From contig DASWCZ010000021.1 in the NCBI GenBank assembly GCA_036395755.1, positions 1 to 13,353 on the forward strand: a DNA stretch of 13,353 nt, given 5' to 3'. The translations under genes were made by a program, and so were the position numbers. Numbering within the stretch: position 1 is the stretch's first letter; every line of letters begins with the position of its first letter. Shown here piece after piece: positions 1-6,148 of this stretch. Below the pieces are notes generated by a model. It made no database searches, was not told the DNA's origin, and was given only the letters and a program-made list of their open reading frames with translations. Source of the DNA: Gp7-AA6 sp036395755 (lineage in GTDB: Bacteria > Acidobacteriota > Thermoanaerobaculia > UBA5066 > Gp7-AA6).

Positions 1-200
1 TTCAGCGCCACGAAGTCCTGTCCCTCGAGCTCAAACGCGACCGTCATGACGGAGCCCTTCGGTCGCCCGGACGCGCGCGCGCCCGCGTCTCCGTAGCGCG
101 TGATGGTCTTGATCTTCGACCCGTCGAAGATCGAGGTATAGAAGCGCGCGGCCTCCTCGGCCTGGTTGTCGAACCAGAGCATCGGGGTGATCTTTTGCAT
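1..200 (-). CDS. PhnB-like VOC family protein (partial; 3' end outside window)
   Basis: The first 66 codons are present; the gene continues past the left edge of the window. The protein begins MQKITPMLWFDNQAEEAARF and goes on with FYTSIFDGSKI, a run ending in GSVMTVAFELEGQDFVALN. This is the N-terminal half of the PhnB/3-demethylubiquinone-methyltransferase-like branch of the vicinal-oxygen-chelate fold. Family members are about 130-165 residues, form betaalphabetabetabeta units and are mostly of unknown substrate; the name does not imply ubiquinone methylation. The ATG at 200 is supported by AAGGAGT at a good distance upstream on the minus strand. A repeat element (217-243) lies just upstream of that ribosome site, so the promoter must be within or beyond it. 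Family assignment is firm; function is unknown. Confidence 0.85.
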   Translation of the reverse strand, partial: MQKITPMLWFDNQAEEAARFYTSIFDGSKIKTITRYGDAGARASGRPKGSVMTVAFELEGQDFVAL

Positions 201-216
201 GGGTTACTCCTTCATC

Positions 217-243
217 GGGAAAATAAGTCTGTCCCCCTTTTCC
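217..243. repeat. REP-like hairpin element, copy 1
   Basis: GGGAAAATAAGTCTGTCCCC followed by CTTTTCC. The ends GGAAAA and TTTTCC are inverted repeats around a 14-nt centre containing TCTGTCCCC. The same layout (GGGAAA / TTTCCC around TAAAATCTGTCCCC) recurs at 5935-5960, which makes this a dispersed element and not chance. It lies between the divergent VOC gene and the DNA ligase gene. A REP/RAYT-mobilised origin is inference. Confidence 0.6.
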
Positions 244-342
244 GGGACCTCAGCGATCGTATTCGGTCCGAAACAGGATCCGGATACCGGCTGAACACTG
301 CTGTGGCGGGCGGATCTGCCGCGGCCGTTCTAGGATCGGGCC

Positions 343-1479
343 GTGAACCTGCCCTTCGATCCGCCCATCGAGCCGATGCTGTCCAGCGCCGCGGACGCTC
401 TGCCGGAAGGCGAGGGATGGCTCTTCGAGCCGAAGTGGGACGGATTCCGGACGCTCGTCTTCCGCGACGGTAGCGAGATCCTGCTCCAGAGCCGCGACGA
501 GAAGCCGATGAACCGGTACTTCCCGGAGCTCGTCGCGCCGCTCGCCGCCGCGCTGCCGGAGCGGTGCGTCCTCGACGGCGAGATCGTCATCGCCGGCGGC
601 GACGGCCTCGACTTCGAGGCGCTGCTGCTCCGCATCCACCCGGCGGAGTCGCGCGTCAAGCTCCTCGCGTCGCAGACGCCCGCCTCCTACGTGGCCTGGG
701 ACATTCTCGCGATCGGCGACGAGGACCTCCGTGAAACGCCGCTCGCGGAAAGGCGAAAGCGGCTCGAGCAGGTGCTCGCGCGCGCCAAGGCGCCGGTCCA
801 CCTTTCGCCGGCGACGCGCGATCGCGCGCTCGCGGAAGACTGGTTCCGGCGCTTCGAGGGCGCCGGGTTGGACGGCGTCATGGCCAAGCGCCTCGACGAG
901 CCGTACCGCGCGGGCGAGCGCACGATGATCAAGGTCAAGCACCGCCGAACGGCCGACTGCGTCGTCGCAGGGTTCCGCTGGCACAAGAACGGCCACGGCA
1001 CGATGATCGGCTCGCTCCTGCTCGGGCTTTACGACAAAAAGGGAACGCTGCACCACGTCGGCGTCACCGCGGCGTTCACGACGGCCGTGCGCCAGCAGCT
1101 CGTCGAGGAGCTCGCGCCGCTGCGCGAAAACGCGCTCGCGAACCATCCGTGGCGCGAGTGGGCCGCCGCGCAGGAAGACGCGAACGCGAAGTCCCAGCGG
1201 CTGCCAGGCGCAACGAGCCGGTGGAATCGCGGCAAGGACCTCTCGTGGGAGCCGCTCAAGCCCGAGCGCGTCTGCGAGGTCGCCTACGACCACATGCAGG
1301 GCGACCGGTTCCGCCACGCCGCGCAGTTCGTTCGCTGGCGTCCGGACAAGCGCCCCCAGGACTGCCGCTACGACCAGCTCGAAGTCACGCCGGCCTACGA
1401 GCTCGAACGCGTCTTCGGCTTCGAAGCGGGCGGGCGAGACGGGAAGCCGCGCTCCCGAAAGGCGCGCCAGGGATCGTAG
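343..1479 (+). CDS. Stand-alone ATP-dependent DNA ligase (LigC/LigD ligase-domain type)
   Basis: A 378-residue ATP-dependent DNA ligase that seals nicks through a lysine-AMP intermediate. Motif I is EPKWDGFR with nucleophile Lys31; motif III is VLDGEIVI (about 76-83), IIIa YVAWDILA (116-123), IV GLDGVMAKR (175-183) and V MIKVKH (195-200). An OB-fold domain follows from about residue 205 (DCVVAGFRWHKNG). The length fits single-function bacterial ligases; there is no phosphoesterase or polymerase domain. The start is GTG at 343, because homologues begin near NLPFDPPIEPML and no closer ATG exists; the ribosome site is weak (AGGATCGGG). The last 85 bp overlap tail-to-tail with the polymerase gene on the other strand, and the two probably work together in end joining or short-gap repair. 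Mycobacterial LigC is the closest named type I can suggest. Confidence 0.93.
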   Translation: MNLPFDPPIEPMLSSAADALPEGEGWLFEPKWDGFRTLVFRDGSEILLQSRDEKPMNRYFPELVAPLAAALPERCVLDGEIVIAGGDGLDFEALLLRIHPAESRVKLLASQTPASYVAWDILAIGDEDLRETPLAERRKRLEQVLARAKAPVHLSPATRDRALAEDWFRRFEGAGLDGVMAKRLDEPYRAGERTMIKVKHRRTADCVVAGFRWHKNGHGTMIGSLLLGLYDKKGTLHHVGVTAAFTTAVRQQLVEELAPLRENALANHPWREWAAAQEDANAKSQRLPGATSRWNRGKDLSWEPLKPERVCEVAYDHMQGDRFRHAAQFVRWRPDKRPQDCRYDQLEVTPAYELERVFGFEAGGRDGKPRSRKARQGS

Positions 1480-2747
1480 TCGGGATCCGGCGGCTCCTCG
1501 GCGGGGCGGTCGGACTCCGGAACGTGGCGCAGGTTGACCCGGATGCGCGTCCACGTGCTCGACCGGCCGCGCATGGAATCGATGAGGACGTCGTCTTCGT
1601 GGAGGAGCGCCGCGGCTTCCGGATGGCGGGCCTTCCAGCGCTCGAGGCCGGCGAGCGCGTCCTCTTTGTGCTCGGCCTTCGACACGGTGACGAGCGGTTG
1701 GGAGGAGCGGCGGCGGCCGGTCGCGCTCTCTTTCTTCGCGGCGCCGGTTTCCACCTTTCGTTTCGACGGCGCGACGCGGGGCGGCTCGCCGCGCTGCTTC
1801 CGGTAGTGCGGCGGCCAGGGCGCGTCCTTCAAGCCGGCCGCCTCCTGCGCGACGGAGAGCGCGAGCAGCCCGTCGAGCGAACCCGCGGCCGCGTCGATGC
1901 CGGCCGACGCATCGCCCCGTTCCACGAAGCGCGCCGGCGCGGTCGCGAGGGTGAACGCCGCCGGGTCGCAGTCCGCGACCTCGTCCCACTCGAGCGGCAT
2001 CGACACGCAGGCGTCGGGCGTCGGCCGCACCGACCAGGCCGACGCCACGGTGCGGTCCTTCGCGTTCTGGTTGTAGTCGAGGAAGACGCCGTGGCGCTCC
2101 TCCTTCCACCACTTGCTGGTCGCCTTGTCGGGCAGGCGGCGCTCGACCTCGCGCGCGACGGCCAGGGCCGCGCGTCGCACCTCGTCGAAGCTCCAGCGCC
2201 GCTTGATCCGCACGTTCACGTGCATGCCGCGCGAGCCCGACGTCTTCGGCCAGCCCCGCAGGCCGCGCTCGTCGAGGACGTTGCGTACGACCAGGGCGAC
2301 CCGCCGCACGTCGTCCCAGGCGACGCCGGGCGTCGGGTCCAGGTCGACGCGGAGCTCGTCGGGGTGCTCGAGGTCGTCCGCGCGCACCGGGTGCGGGTTG
2401 AGATCAACGCATCCGAGGTTGACGATCCAGATGAGCTGCGCCGCGTCTCGCACGACGATCTCCCGCGCCGTGCGGCCCGACGGGAACCGGAGCTCCACGG
2501 TCTCGACCCAGTCGGGGTGCTGCTCGGGCGCGCGCTTCTGGTAGAAGGGCTCGCCCTCCGCACCGTGGACGTATCGCTTGAGCACGATCGGCCGCGCCGC
2601 GATCCCGCGGAGCGCGCCTTCGGCGACCGCGAGGTAGTACTTCGCGAGATCGAGCTTCGTGTAGCCCGCGCGCGGGAAGAACACTTTGTCGGGGTTGGTG
2701 ATCGGGACCTCGCGGCCCGCGGCTTCGAGAGCGATCGTCTGCGCCAC
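1395..2747 (-). CDS. ligD: LigD-type DNA polymerase/primase (AEP superfamily, NHEJ polymerase)
   Basis: A 450-residue stand-alone polymerase of the LigD PolDom / archaeo-eukaryotic primase family, which fills gaps and adds nucleotides at broken ends. The metal-binding motif DLDP gives Asp135 and Asp137. SGSRGMHV has His176. VFLDYNQNAK has the third acidic residue, Asp224. All three core motifs are intact. Residues about 1-300 are the polymerase. A basic low-complexity linker (about 310-350) leads to a C-terminal block (about 355-432) with WKARHPEAAALL, SSTWTRIRVNLRHVPE and PDPDYDPW, which looks conserved but which I cannot name. The start is GTG at 2747 without a clear ribosome site. The gene has no fused ligase; the ligase is the convergent neighbour, with which it shares 1395-1479. 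No Ku gene is seen here, so NHEJ itself is inferred. Confidence 0.9.
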   Translation of the reverse strand: MAQTIALEAAGREVPITNPDKVFFPRAGYTKLDLAKYYLAVAEGALRGIAARPIVLKRYVHGAEGEPFYQKRAPEQHPDWVETVELRFPSGRTAREIVVRDAAQLIWIVNLGCVDLNPHPVRADDLEHPDELRVDLDPTPGVAWDDVRRVALVVRNVLDERGLRGWPKTSGSRGMHVNVRIKRRWSFDEVRRAALAVAREVERRLPDKATSKWWKEERHGVFLDYNQNAKDRTVASAWSVRPTPDACVSMPLEWDEVADCDPAAFTLATAPARFVERGDASAGIDAAAGSLDGLLALSVAQEAAGLKDAPWPPHYRKQRGEPPRVAPSKRKVETGAAKKESATGRRRSSQPLVTVSKAEHKEDALAGLERWKARHPEAAALLHEDDVLIDSMRGRSSTWTRIRVNLRHVPESDRPAEEPPDPDYDPWRAFRERGFPSRPPASKPKTRSSS

Positions 2748-2816
2748 GAGGAGAGTCTAGAGAAATCGGACGGCCGCCTTTATGAGATGTCGTGCCGAAC
2801 TTAGAATTTTTCCGCG

Positions 2817-3119
2817 GTGTCACCTTTCAAGTTCGCCGTCGGGATCGCGTCGAATGTCGCCATCTTCGGCGTCCTGGTGTTCCTGCCGGCCGGGACGCTC
2901 GAGTGGGGGCGCGCGTGGATTTTCCTCGGGGTGGTCCTGGTCGGAGCGGTGGCCAGCACGGTCGCCGTGTCGCGCGCAAATCCGGCAGTCCTGGACGAGC
3001 GCTACCGGTCGCCCGTCCAGAAAGGACAGCCGCTGGCGGACAAGATCCTCGTGTCGCTGGACGGCTATGACGCGTACAGAAAGCGGGTGCGTTACCGGCT
3101 GATCCCTCTCATCTGGTAA
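2817..3119 (+). pseudogene. Isoprenylcysteine carboxyl methyltransferase-like protein, internal deletion remnant
   Basis: The frame codes for 100 residues. The first about 78 hold two hydrophobic segments (SNVAIFGVLVFLPAG and AWIFLGVVLVGAVASTVAVS), then RANPAVLDERYRSPVQKGQP and ADKILVSL. This matches the N-terminus of membrane methyltransferases of the ICMT/PEMT type, usually about 200-220 residues. The last about 20 residues, DGYDAYRKRVRYRLIPLIW, match the extreme C-terminus of the same family. The middle, about 110-120 residues with the remaining membrane segments and the S-adenosylmethionine site, is absent, and the two ends are joined in frame near 3054-3060. The product could still be made from the GTG at 2817, but it should lack methyltransferase activity. 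Assigning both ends to one family rests on my memory of family alignments. Confidence 0.7.
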
Positions 3120-3120
3120 T

Positions 3121-3134
3121 CCGCCGAACGGCGG
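3121..3134 (+). terminator. Possible stem-loop after the methyltransferase remnant
   Basis: CCGCCGAACGGCGG starts two bases after the TAA stop: a perfect 6-bp stem with an AA loop. There is no T-run after it, so factor-independent termination is uncertain; GCGCCGCCGG just downstream could form competing pairings. Confidence 0.25.
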
Positions 3135-3171
3135 GCGCCGCCGGACGGCTCGACAAAGAGTCGAATACGAT

Positions 3172-3184
3172 CCCCCCTGGGGGG
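3172..3184. repeat. Perfect palindrome CCCCCCTGGGGGG
   Basis: A 13-bp perfect palindrome in the spacer between the two gene remnants, 22 bp before the dispersed element at 3207. It could be an operator or a piece of the mobile repeat, but nothing else in the window repeats it. Confidence 0.4.
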
Positions 3185-3206
3185 CCGGGTCCTGCAGGAT
3201 TCGGGA

Positions 3207-3252
3207 TGTGGCAGCCTGGCCCTCGATGTGGCAAGTGGAGACCTGACCCCAT
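3207..3252. repeat. Dispersed 46-bp element, copy A (two related half-units)
   Basis: This matches 5972-6017 at 42 of 46 positions. Each copy contains two related units: a short one, TGTGGCAGCCTGGCCC here, and a longer one beginning TGTGGCAAGTGGAGACC and ending TGACCC. The element ends exactly at the AT of the VOC start codon (ATG at 3251). Its GGAGA (3237-3241) lies 9 nt before that ATG, so it may supply the ribosome-binding site. Confidence 0.75.
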
Positions 3253-3654
3253 GAGCGAGCGCAACGACTATCCGCCCGGCGTGCCTTGCTGGGTCGACAC
3301 GCTGCAGCCGGACCCGCAGGCCGCAGTGCGGTTCTACGGGGGCGTCATGGGATGGACGTTCGAGGGACCGGGGCCCGTCTCCCCGGCTACGTCGGCGGCG
3401 AGCCGCAGCAGCCGGTGCCCCGGGACAACGTCGCGGTGATGATGCCGACGAAGCCGGGCGGTCCTTCGGCCAACGTGCCGCCGCACTGGCTCGTCAACTT
3501 CTGGGTCGGCGACGCCGACGGGACCGCGGAGAAGACGAAGAAGCTCGGCGGCAGGATCCTGATGCCGCCCTTCGACATTCCGCGATTCCGGCAGGCGGTC
3601 CTGGCGGACCCGCAGGGCGCGGTCTTCAGCGTCGCCCAGCTGAAAAGAGCATGA
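3251..3654 (+). pseudogene. Two-domain VOC (glyoxalase-like) protein, internal deletion with frameshift
   Basis: From the ATG at 3251 the frame reads MSERNDYPPGVPCWVDTLQP then DPQAAVRFYGGVMGWTFEGPGP. This is the start of a tandem-VOC protein that is normally about 250-270 residues long. From about 3380 the homology continues in another frame, beginning LPGYVGGEPQQPVPRDNVAV and including PHWLVNFWVGDADGTAEKT and RQAVLADPQGAVFSVAQL to the TGA at 3652-3654. That is the end of the second VOC domain in the same family. About 110-120 residues between GPGP and RLPGYVGG are missing and the join shifts the frame, so the plus-frame product ends at 3439. The end of the second frame keeps the ATGA overlap with the kinase start, showing the former coupling. 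The family identity of both halves comes from recall of the family, not a search. Confidence 0.75.
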
Positions 3655-5276
3655 ACGATCTTCACGAGACTTCGCAGAGCGACGCCACGGTTCCTCTGTC
3701 GTCGAGCTCGGACGCCGATCTCGATCGACCGGGCGGCCCGCTCACGCGCGTCGAAGCGGCCCGCATGCGTGGCTCGACGCCGCCCGCCGCCTTCGCGCCG
3801 ACGGACGTCTCCGGTGAGCGCGAGTTCCTCGCGGAACGGCTCGCGCTCTTCGCCCGCATCGCGTGCCTCGCGTCGAGCGGGTTCCTCCTGATGCGCATCG
3901 TGTTGAACGCGGTCGCGGAGCGGAGCGCCCGCCAGGCTCCGCTTGAGCGGTTCCCGGTTTTTCACCTCGTCGCGACTGTGATTCTTTTGTCAATCTGGCT
4001 GCTGGCCGGCAGCCGCACCTTCTCCAATCGCGGGCTGCGTCGGATCGATGCGGCCGGCACGATCTCCGCGGCTCTCGCCTACAACGTGATGGCGTGGACG
4101 ATGCCTCTTTCCTGGCGCTCCGACCAGCTCGTGCTGCTCATCCTGAGCGCCGTGCTGCTCGGCCGGGCCGCGCTCGTTCCGAGCGAGCCGCGCCGGACCG
4201 CCTGGATTTCGGCGGCATCCGTCGCCGCCATCCCCTTCGTGACGTTCCTGATCTTCCGGGCGAACCCGCCGGGCGACCTCGTCCCGGGCGCGGTCGTGAC
4301 ACAGGCGACGCTCTGGGCGACGTTCATCGTGGTGCTCGCGACGCTGATCTCGAACATCATCTTCCACCTGCGTCGCTCGGTGGCCCGGGCACGGCGCCTC
4401 GGGCAGTACGAGCTGCTCGAGAAGATCGGAGAAGGCGGGATGGGCGTCGTCTACCGCGCCGAGCACGAGATGCTGCGGCGCCCCACGGCGATCAAGCTCC
4501 TCGCGCCGCAAAACGCGGGGGAGCAGAGCCTCAAGCGGTTCGAGCGCGAGGCGCAGCTGACGGCGCGTCTCGCGAACCCTCACACCGTTTCGGTGTACGA
4601 CTTCGGACGCACTCCCGAGGGCGCGTTCTATTACGTCATGGAGTATCTCGACGGGATCGACCTCGAGCGGCTCGTGCGCGGGGAGGGGCCGCTTCCTCCG
4701 GGCCGCGTGGTGCACATCCTCCGGCAGGTGTGCGAGGCGTTGGCCGAAGCGCACGGCGTCGGCCTCGTCCACCGCGACATCAAGCCGGCGAACATCGTGC
4801 TGTCGGAGATGGGAGGCATCTCGGACTTCGCGAAGGTCCTCGATTTCGGGCTCGTCAAGGACGTCAAGGGATCGGATGACCTCCGGTTGACGCGCGAAGA
4901 CGTCTTCGCCGGGACGCCGCAGTACCTGGCGCCCGAGACGATCGAGAACGGACTGTCGTCCGATCCGCGCAGCGACCTCTACGCCCTCGGGGCCGTGGCG
5001 TACTTCCTCCTGACGGGGAGTCCGGTCTTCGACGGGCGCCTGGTCGAAGTGATCCAGAGCCATCTCCAGCGCGCTCCGGAGCCGCCGTCGGCGCGCCTGG
5101 GCCGGCGGCTGCCCGCGAAGCTCGAGCGGGTCGTTCTCGACTGCCTCGAGAAGGATCCGCTGCGCCGCCCCGAGAGCGCGCACGCCTTGATGGATCGCCT
5201 CGACGCCTGCGACGACGTCGAGCCGTGGCTGCCGGAGGAGGCGCAGAGGTGGTGGAGGCAGAGAAAGACGGCGTGA
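3651..5276 (+). CDS. Membrane-anchored serine/threonine protein kinase (Pkn/Hanks type, N-terminal membrane bundle)
   Basis: A 541-residue protein. Residues 1-60 are hydrophilic and Ser/Asp-rich. About 62-240 holds five or six hydrophobic segments (roughly 62-86, 102-119, 133-150, 159-175, 185-203 and 218-240). The kinase domain runs from about 253 (YELLEKIGEGGMGVVYRA) to about 515. All catalytic elements are present: Gly-loop GEGGMG, Lys282 (AIKLL), HRDIKPAN with Asp376, DFG with Asp398 and APE at 427-429. The order is the reverse of the usual PknB layout, where the kinase comes first and a single membrane helix plus sensor follows; here the membrane bundle is the probable sensor and the kinase is cytoplasmic. 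The ATG at 3651 overlaps the stop of the VOC remnant (ATGA) and is preceded by a weak AAAAGAG. The substrate is unknown. Confidence 0.92.
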   Translation: MNDLHETSQSDATVPLSSSSDADLDRPGGPLTRVEAARMRGSTPPAAFAPTDVSGEREFLAERLALFARIACLASSGFLLMRIVLNAVAERSARQAPLERFPVFHLVATVILLSIWLLAGSRTFSNRGLRRIDAAGTISAALAYNVMAWTMPLSWRSDQLVLLILSAVLLGRAALVPSEPRRTAWISAASVAAIPFVTFLIFRANPPGDLVPGAVVTQATLWATFIVVLATLISNIIFHLRRSVARARRLGQYELLEKIGEGGMGVVYRAEHEMLRRPTAIKLLAPQNAGEQSLKRFEREAQLTARLANPHTVSVYDFGRTPEGAFYYVMEYLDGIDLERLVRGEGPLPPGRVVHILRQVCEALAEAHGVGLVHRDIKPANIVLSEMGGISDFAKVLDFGLVKDVKGSDDLRLTREDVFAGTPQYLAPETIENGLSSDPRSDLYALGAVAYFLLTGSPVFDGRLVEVIQSHLQRAPEPPSARLGRRLPAKLERVVLDCLEKDPLRRPESAHALMDRLDACDDVEPWLPEEAQRWWRQRKTA

Positions 5277-5308
5277 GCTCGAGTCGCTGGCGGCTACTTC
5301 ACGCCGTC
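5267..5308. terminator. Inverted repeat across the two convergent stops (possible bidirectional terminator)
   Basis: GACGGCGTGA (5267-5276) and TCACGCCGTC (5299-5308) form a perfect 10-bp stem with a 22-nt loop. Each arm is also coding: both convergent genes end ACG GCG TGA (Thr-Ala-stop). The stem could end transcription from both sides, but it lacks T-runs. Confidence 0.4.
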
Positions 5309-5865
5309 GGCTCGTAGCAGATCAGAACGTTTCCGTTGCGGAAGGCGCGGTTCCTGGTCCGCTTCAGGGCGAGGGTCCTTTTGAGGCCGTCGAACAACGT
5401 CCTTCCCTTGCCGAGAACGACCGGATACACGACGATCTGGTACTCGTCGATGAGGCCTTCCTGGGCGAGCCGCGAAACGATGCTGCCGCTTCCGAGGATG
5501 GCAATGTGATCTCCGGGCCCCTTCTTCATCTTCCGGACTTCCTCGGCGAGGTCGCCTTTCACGAGCGTCGTATTGCTCCACGTCGCTTTGTCCAACGTTC
5601 GGGAGAACACGACCTTCGGGAGGCTGTTCATCCCTTTCGCCACCTCGGGATCGTTCTTGGCCGCTTGCGGAGTCGGCCAGTAGCTCGCCATGAGCTCGTA
5701 GGTCTTTCGGCCGAGCAGAAGCCGGCCTCCACCGCTGGCGTTCTCGGCGATGAACTCGTCCCACTCCGGATCTTTCTCCTTCTCGTGGGCCCAGCTGAGA
5801 TCACCGTTGGATCCGGTGAAGTAACCGTCAAGTGTCACGTTCTCGAAGACGATCAATCTCGGCAT
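5299..5865 (-). CDS. Dihydrofolate reductase family protein (RibD C-terminal domain)
   Basis: A complete 188-residue protein of the RibD_C/DHFR-like fold. It starts PRLIVFENVTLDGYF, typical of the family's first strand and loop, and has LLLGRKTYELMASYWPT (about 50-65), then GSGSIVSRLAQEGLIDEY (about 124-141) with the nucleotide-binding GSGS loop, and VVYPVVLGKGRTLF (145-158). Members are usually NADPH-dependent reductases of unknown substrate. They are not the folate enzyme FolA and not the full riboflavin protein RibD, since no deaminase domain is attached. The ATG at 5865 has GGAGGGG close upstream. The gene converges on the kinase gene, with 22 bp between stops. The upstream region carries the dispersed repeats at 5935-6017. 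No defect is visible. Confidence 0.9.
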   Translation of the reverse strand: MPRLIVFENVTLDGYFTGSNGDLSWAHEKEKDPEWDEFIAENASGGGRLLLGRKTYELMASYWPTPQAAKNDPEVAKGMNSLPKVVFSRTLDKATWSNTTLVKGDLAEEVRKMKKGPGDHIAILGSGSIVSRLAQEGLIDEYQIVVYPVVLGKGRTLFDGLKRTLALKRTRNRAFRNGNVLICYEPTA

Positions 5866-5934
5866 GTCCCCTCCAATTCTGGAACCGAGAGCCTAGTCTC
5901 TCTTCGGAAATGGATCCGTCACCTTTCCGACGCC

Positions 5935-5960
5935 GGGAAATAAAATCTGTCCCCTTTCCC
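5935..5960. repeat. REP-like hairpin element, copy 2
   Basis: GGGAAATAAAATCTGTCCCC followed by TTTCCC. The ends GGGAAA and TTTCCC pair perfectly around a 14-nt centre. Same architecture as 217-243, with changes in the arms that keep pairing (GGAAAA/TTTTCC there, GGGAAA/TTTCCC here). It lies 11 bp from the 46-bp element at 5972. Confidence 0.65.
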
Positions 5961-5971
5961 TGATTCGCAGG

Positions 5972-6017
5972 TGTGGCAACCTGACCCTCAATGTGGCAAG
6001 TGGAGACCTGACCCTAT
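5972..6017. repeat. Dispersed 46-bp element, copy B
   Basis: 42 of 46 bases agree with 3207-3252; all four differences are transitions. It has the same two-unit form, with TGTGGCAACCTGACCC then TGTGGCAAGTGGAGACC. It sits in the gene-free stretch 5866-6148, in tandem with REP-like copy 2, so the two elements may move or be maintained together. Confidence 0.75.
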
Positions 6018-6021
6018 CCGT

Positions 6022-6055
6022 GCCGCCGCGAGGGACGAGAGCAAGGCGCGGCGGC
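6022..6055. repeat. 9-bp GC inverted repeat (possible terminator of the minus-strand operon)
   Basis: GCCGCCGCG (6022-6030) and CGCGGCGGC (6047-6055) are perfect complements with a 16-nt loop. It lies about 94 bp past the end of the minus-strand phosphatase-family gene and could end that transcript; it lacks a T-run. The rest of 5866-6148 holds only the two repeats above and no gene I can support. Confidence 0.4.
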
Positions 6056-6148
6056 TGAGCGTTGCGGCTCGTGACATGGATCTGTGACCGTCTGGCGCGA
6101 CAGTCAGTACGAAAAACGAAGGAAGAGGTTGTTTCGCCCCCGACCCGG

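Noticed and set aside
250..2112. Long open frame on the minus strand across the DNA ligase gene
   Set aside because: Arg/Ala/Gly-rich composition without domains; it is the GC-rich antisense shadow of the ligase and polymerase genes.
1149..2804. 551-codon plus-strand frame opposite the polymerase gene
   Set aside because: Low-complexity Arg-rich translation with no motif; the opposite strand codes an intact AEP polymerase.
3206..3250. Earlier in-frame ATG (3206) for the VOC remnant
   Set aside because: Those 15 codons are the dispersed 46-bp element; family homology starts at MSER (3251).
217..6017. CRISPR-like array from the dispersed repeats
   Set aside because: Copies are kilobases apart, not regularly spaced, and of two different kinds.
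5866..6148. Small gene in the gap between the DHFR-like and EEP genes
   Set aside because: Only repeats and one inverted repeat are present; no frame has a ribosome site or protein-like composition.
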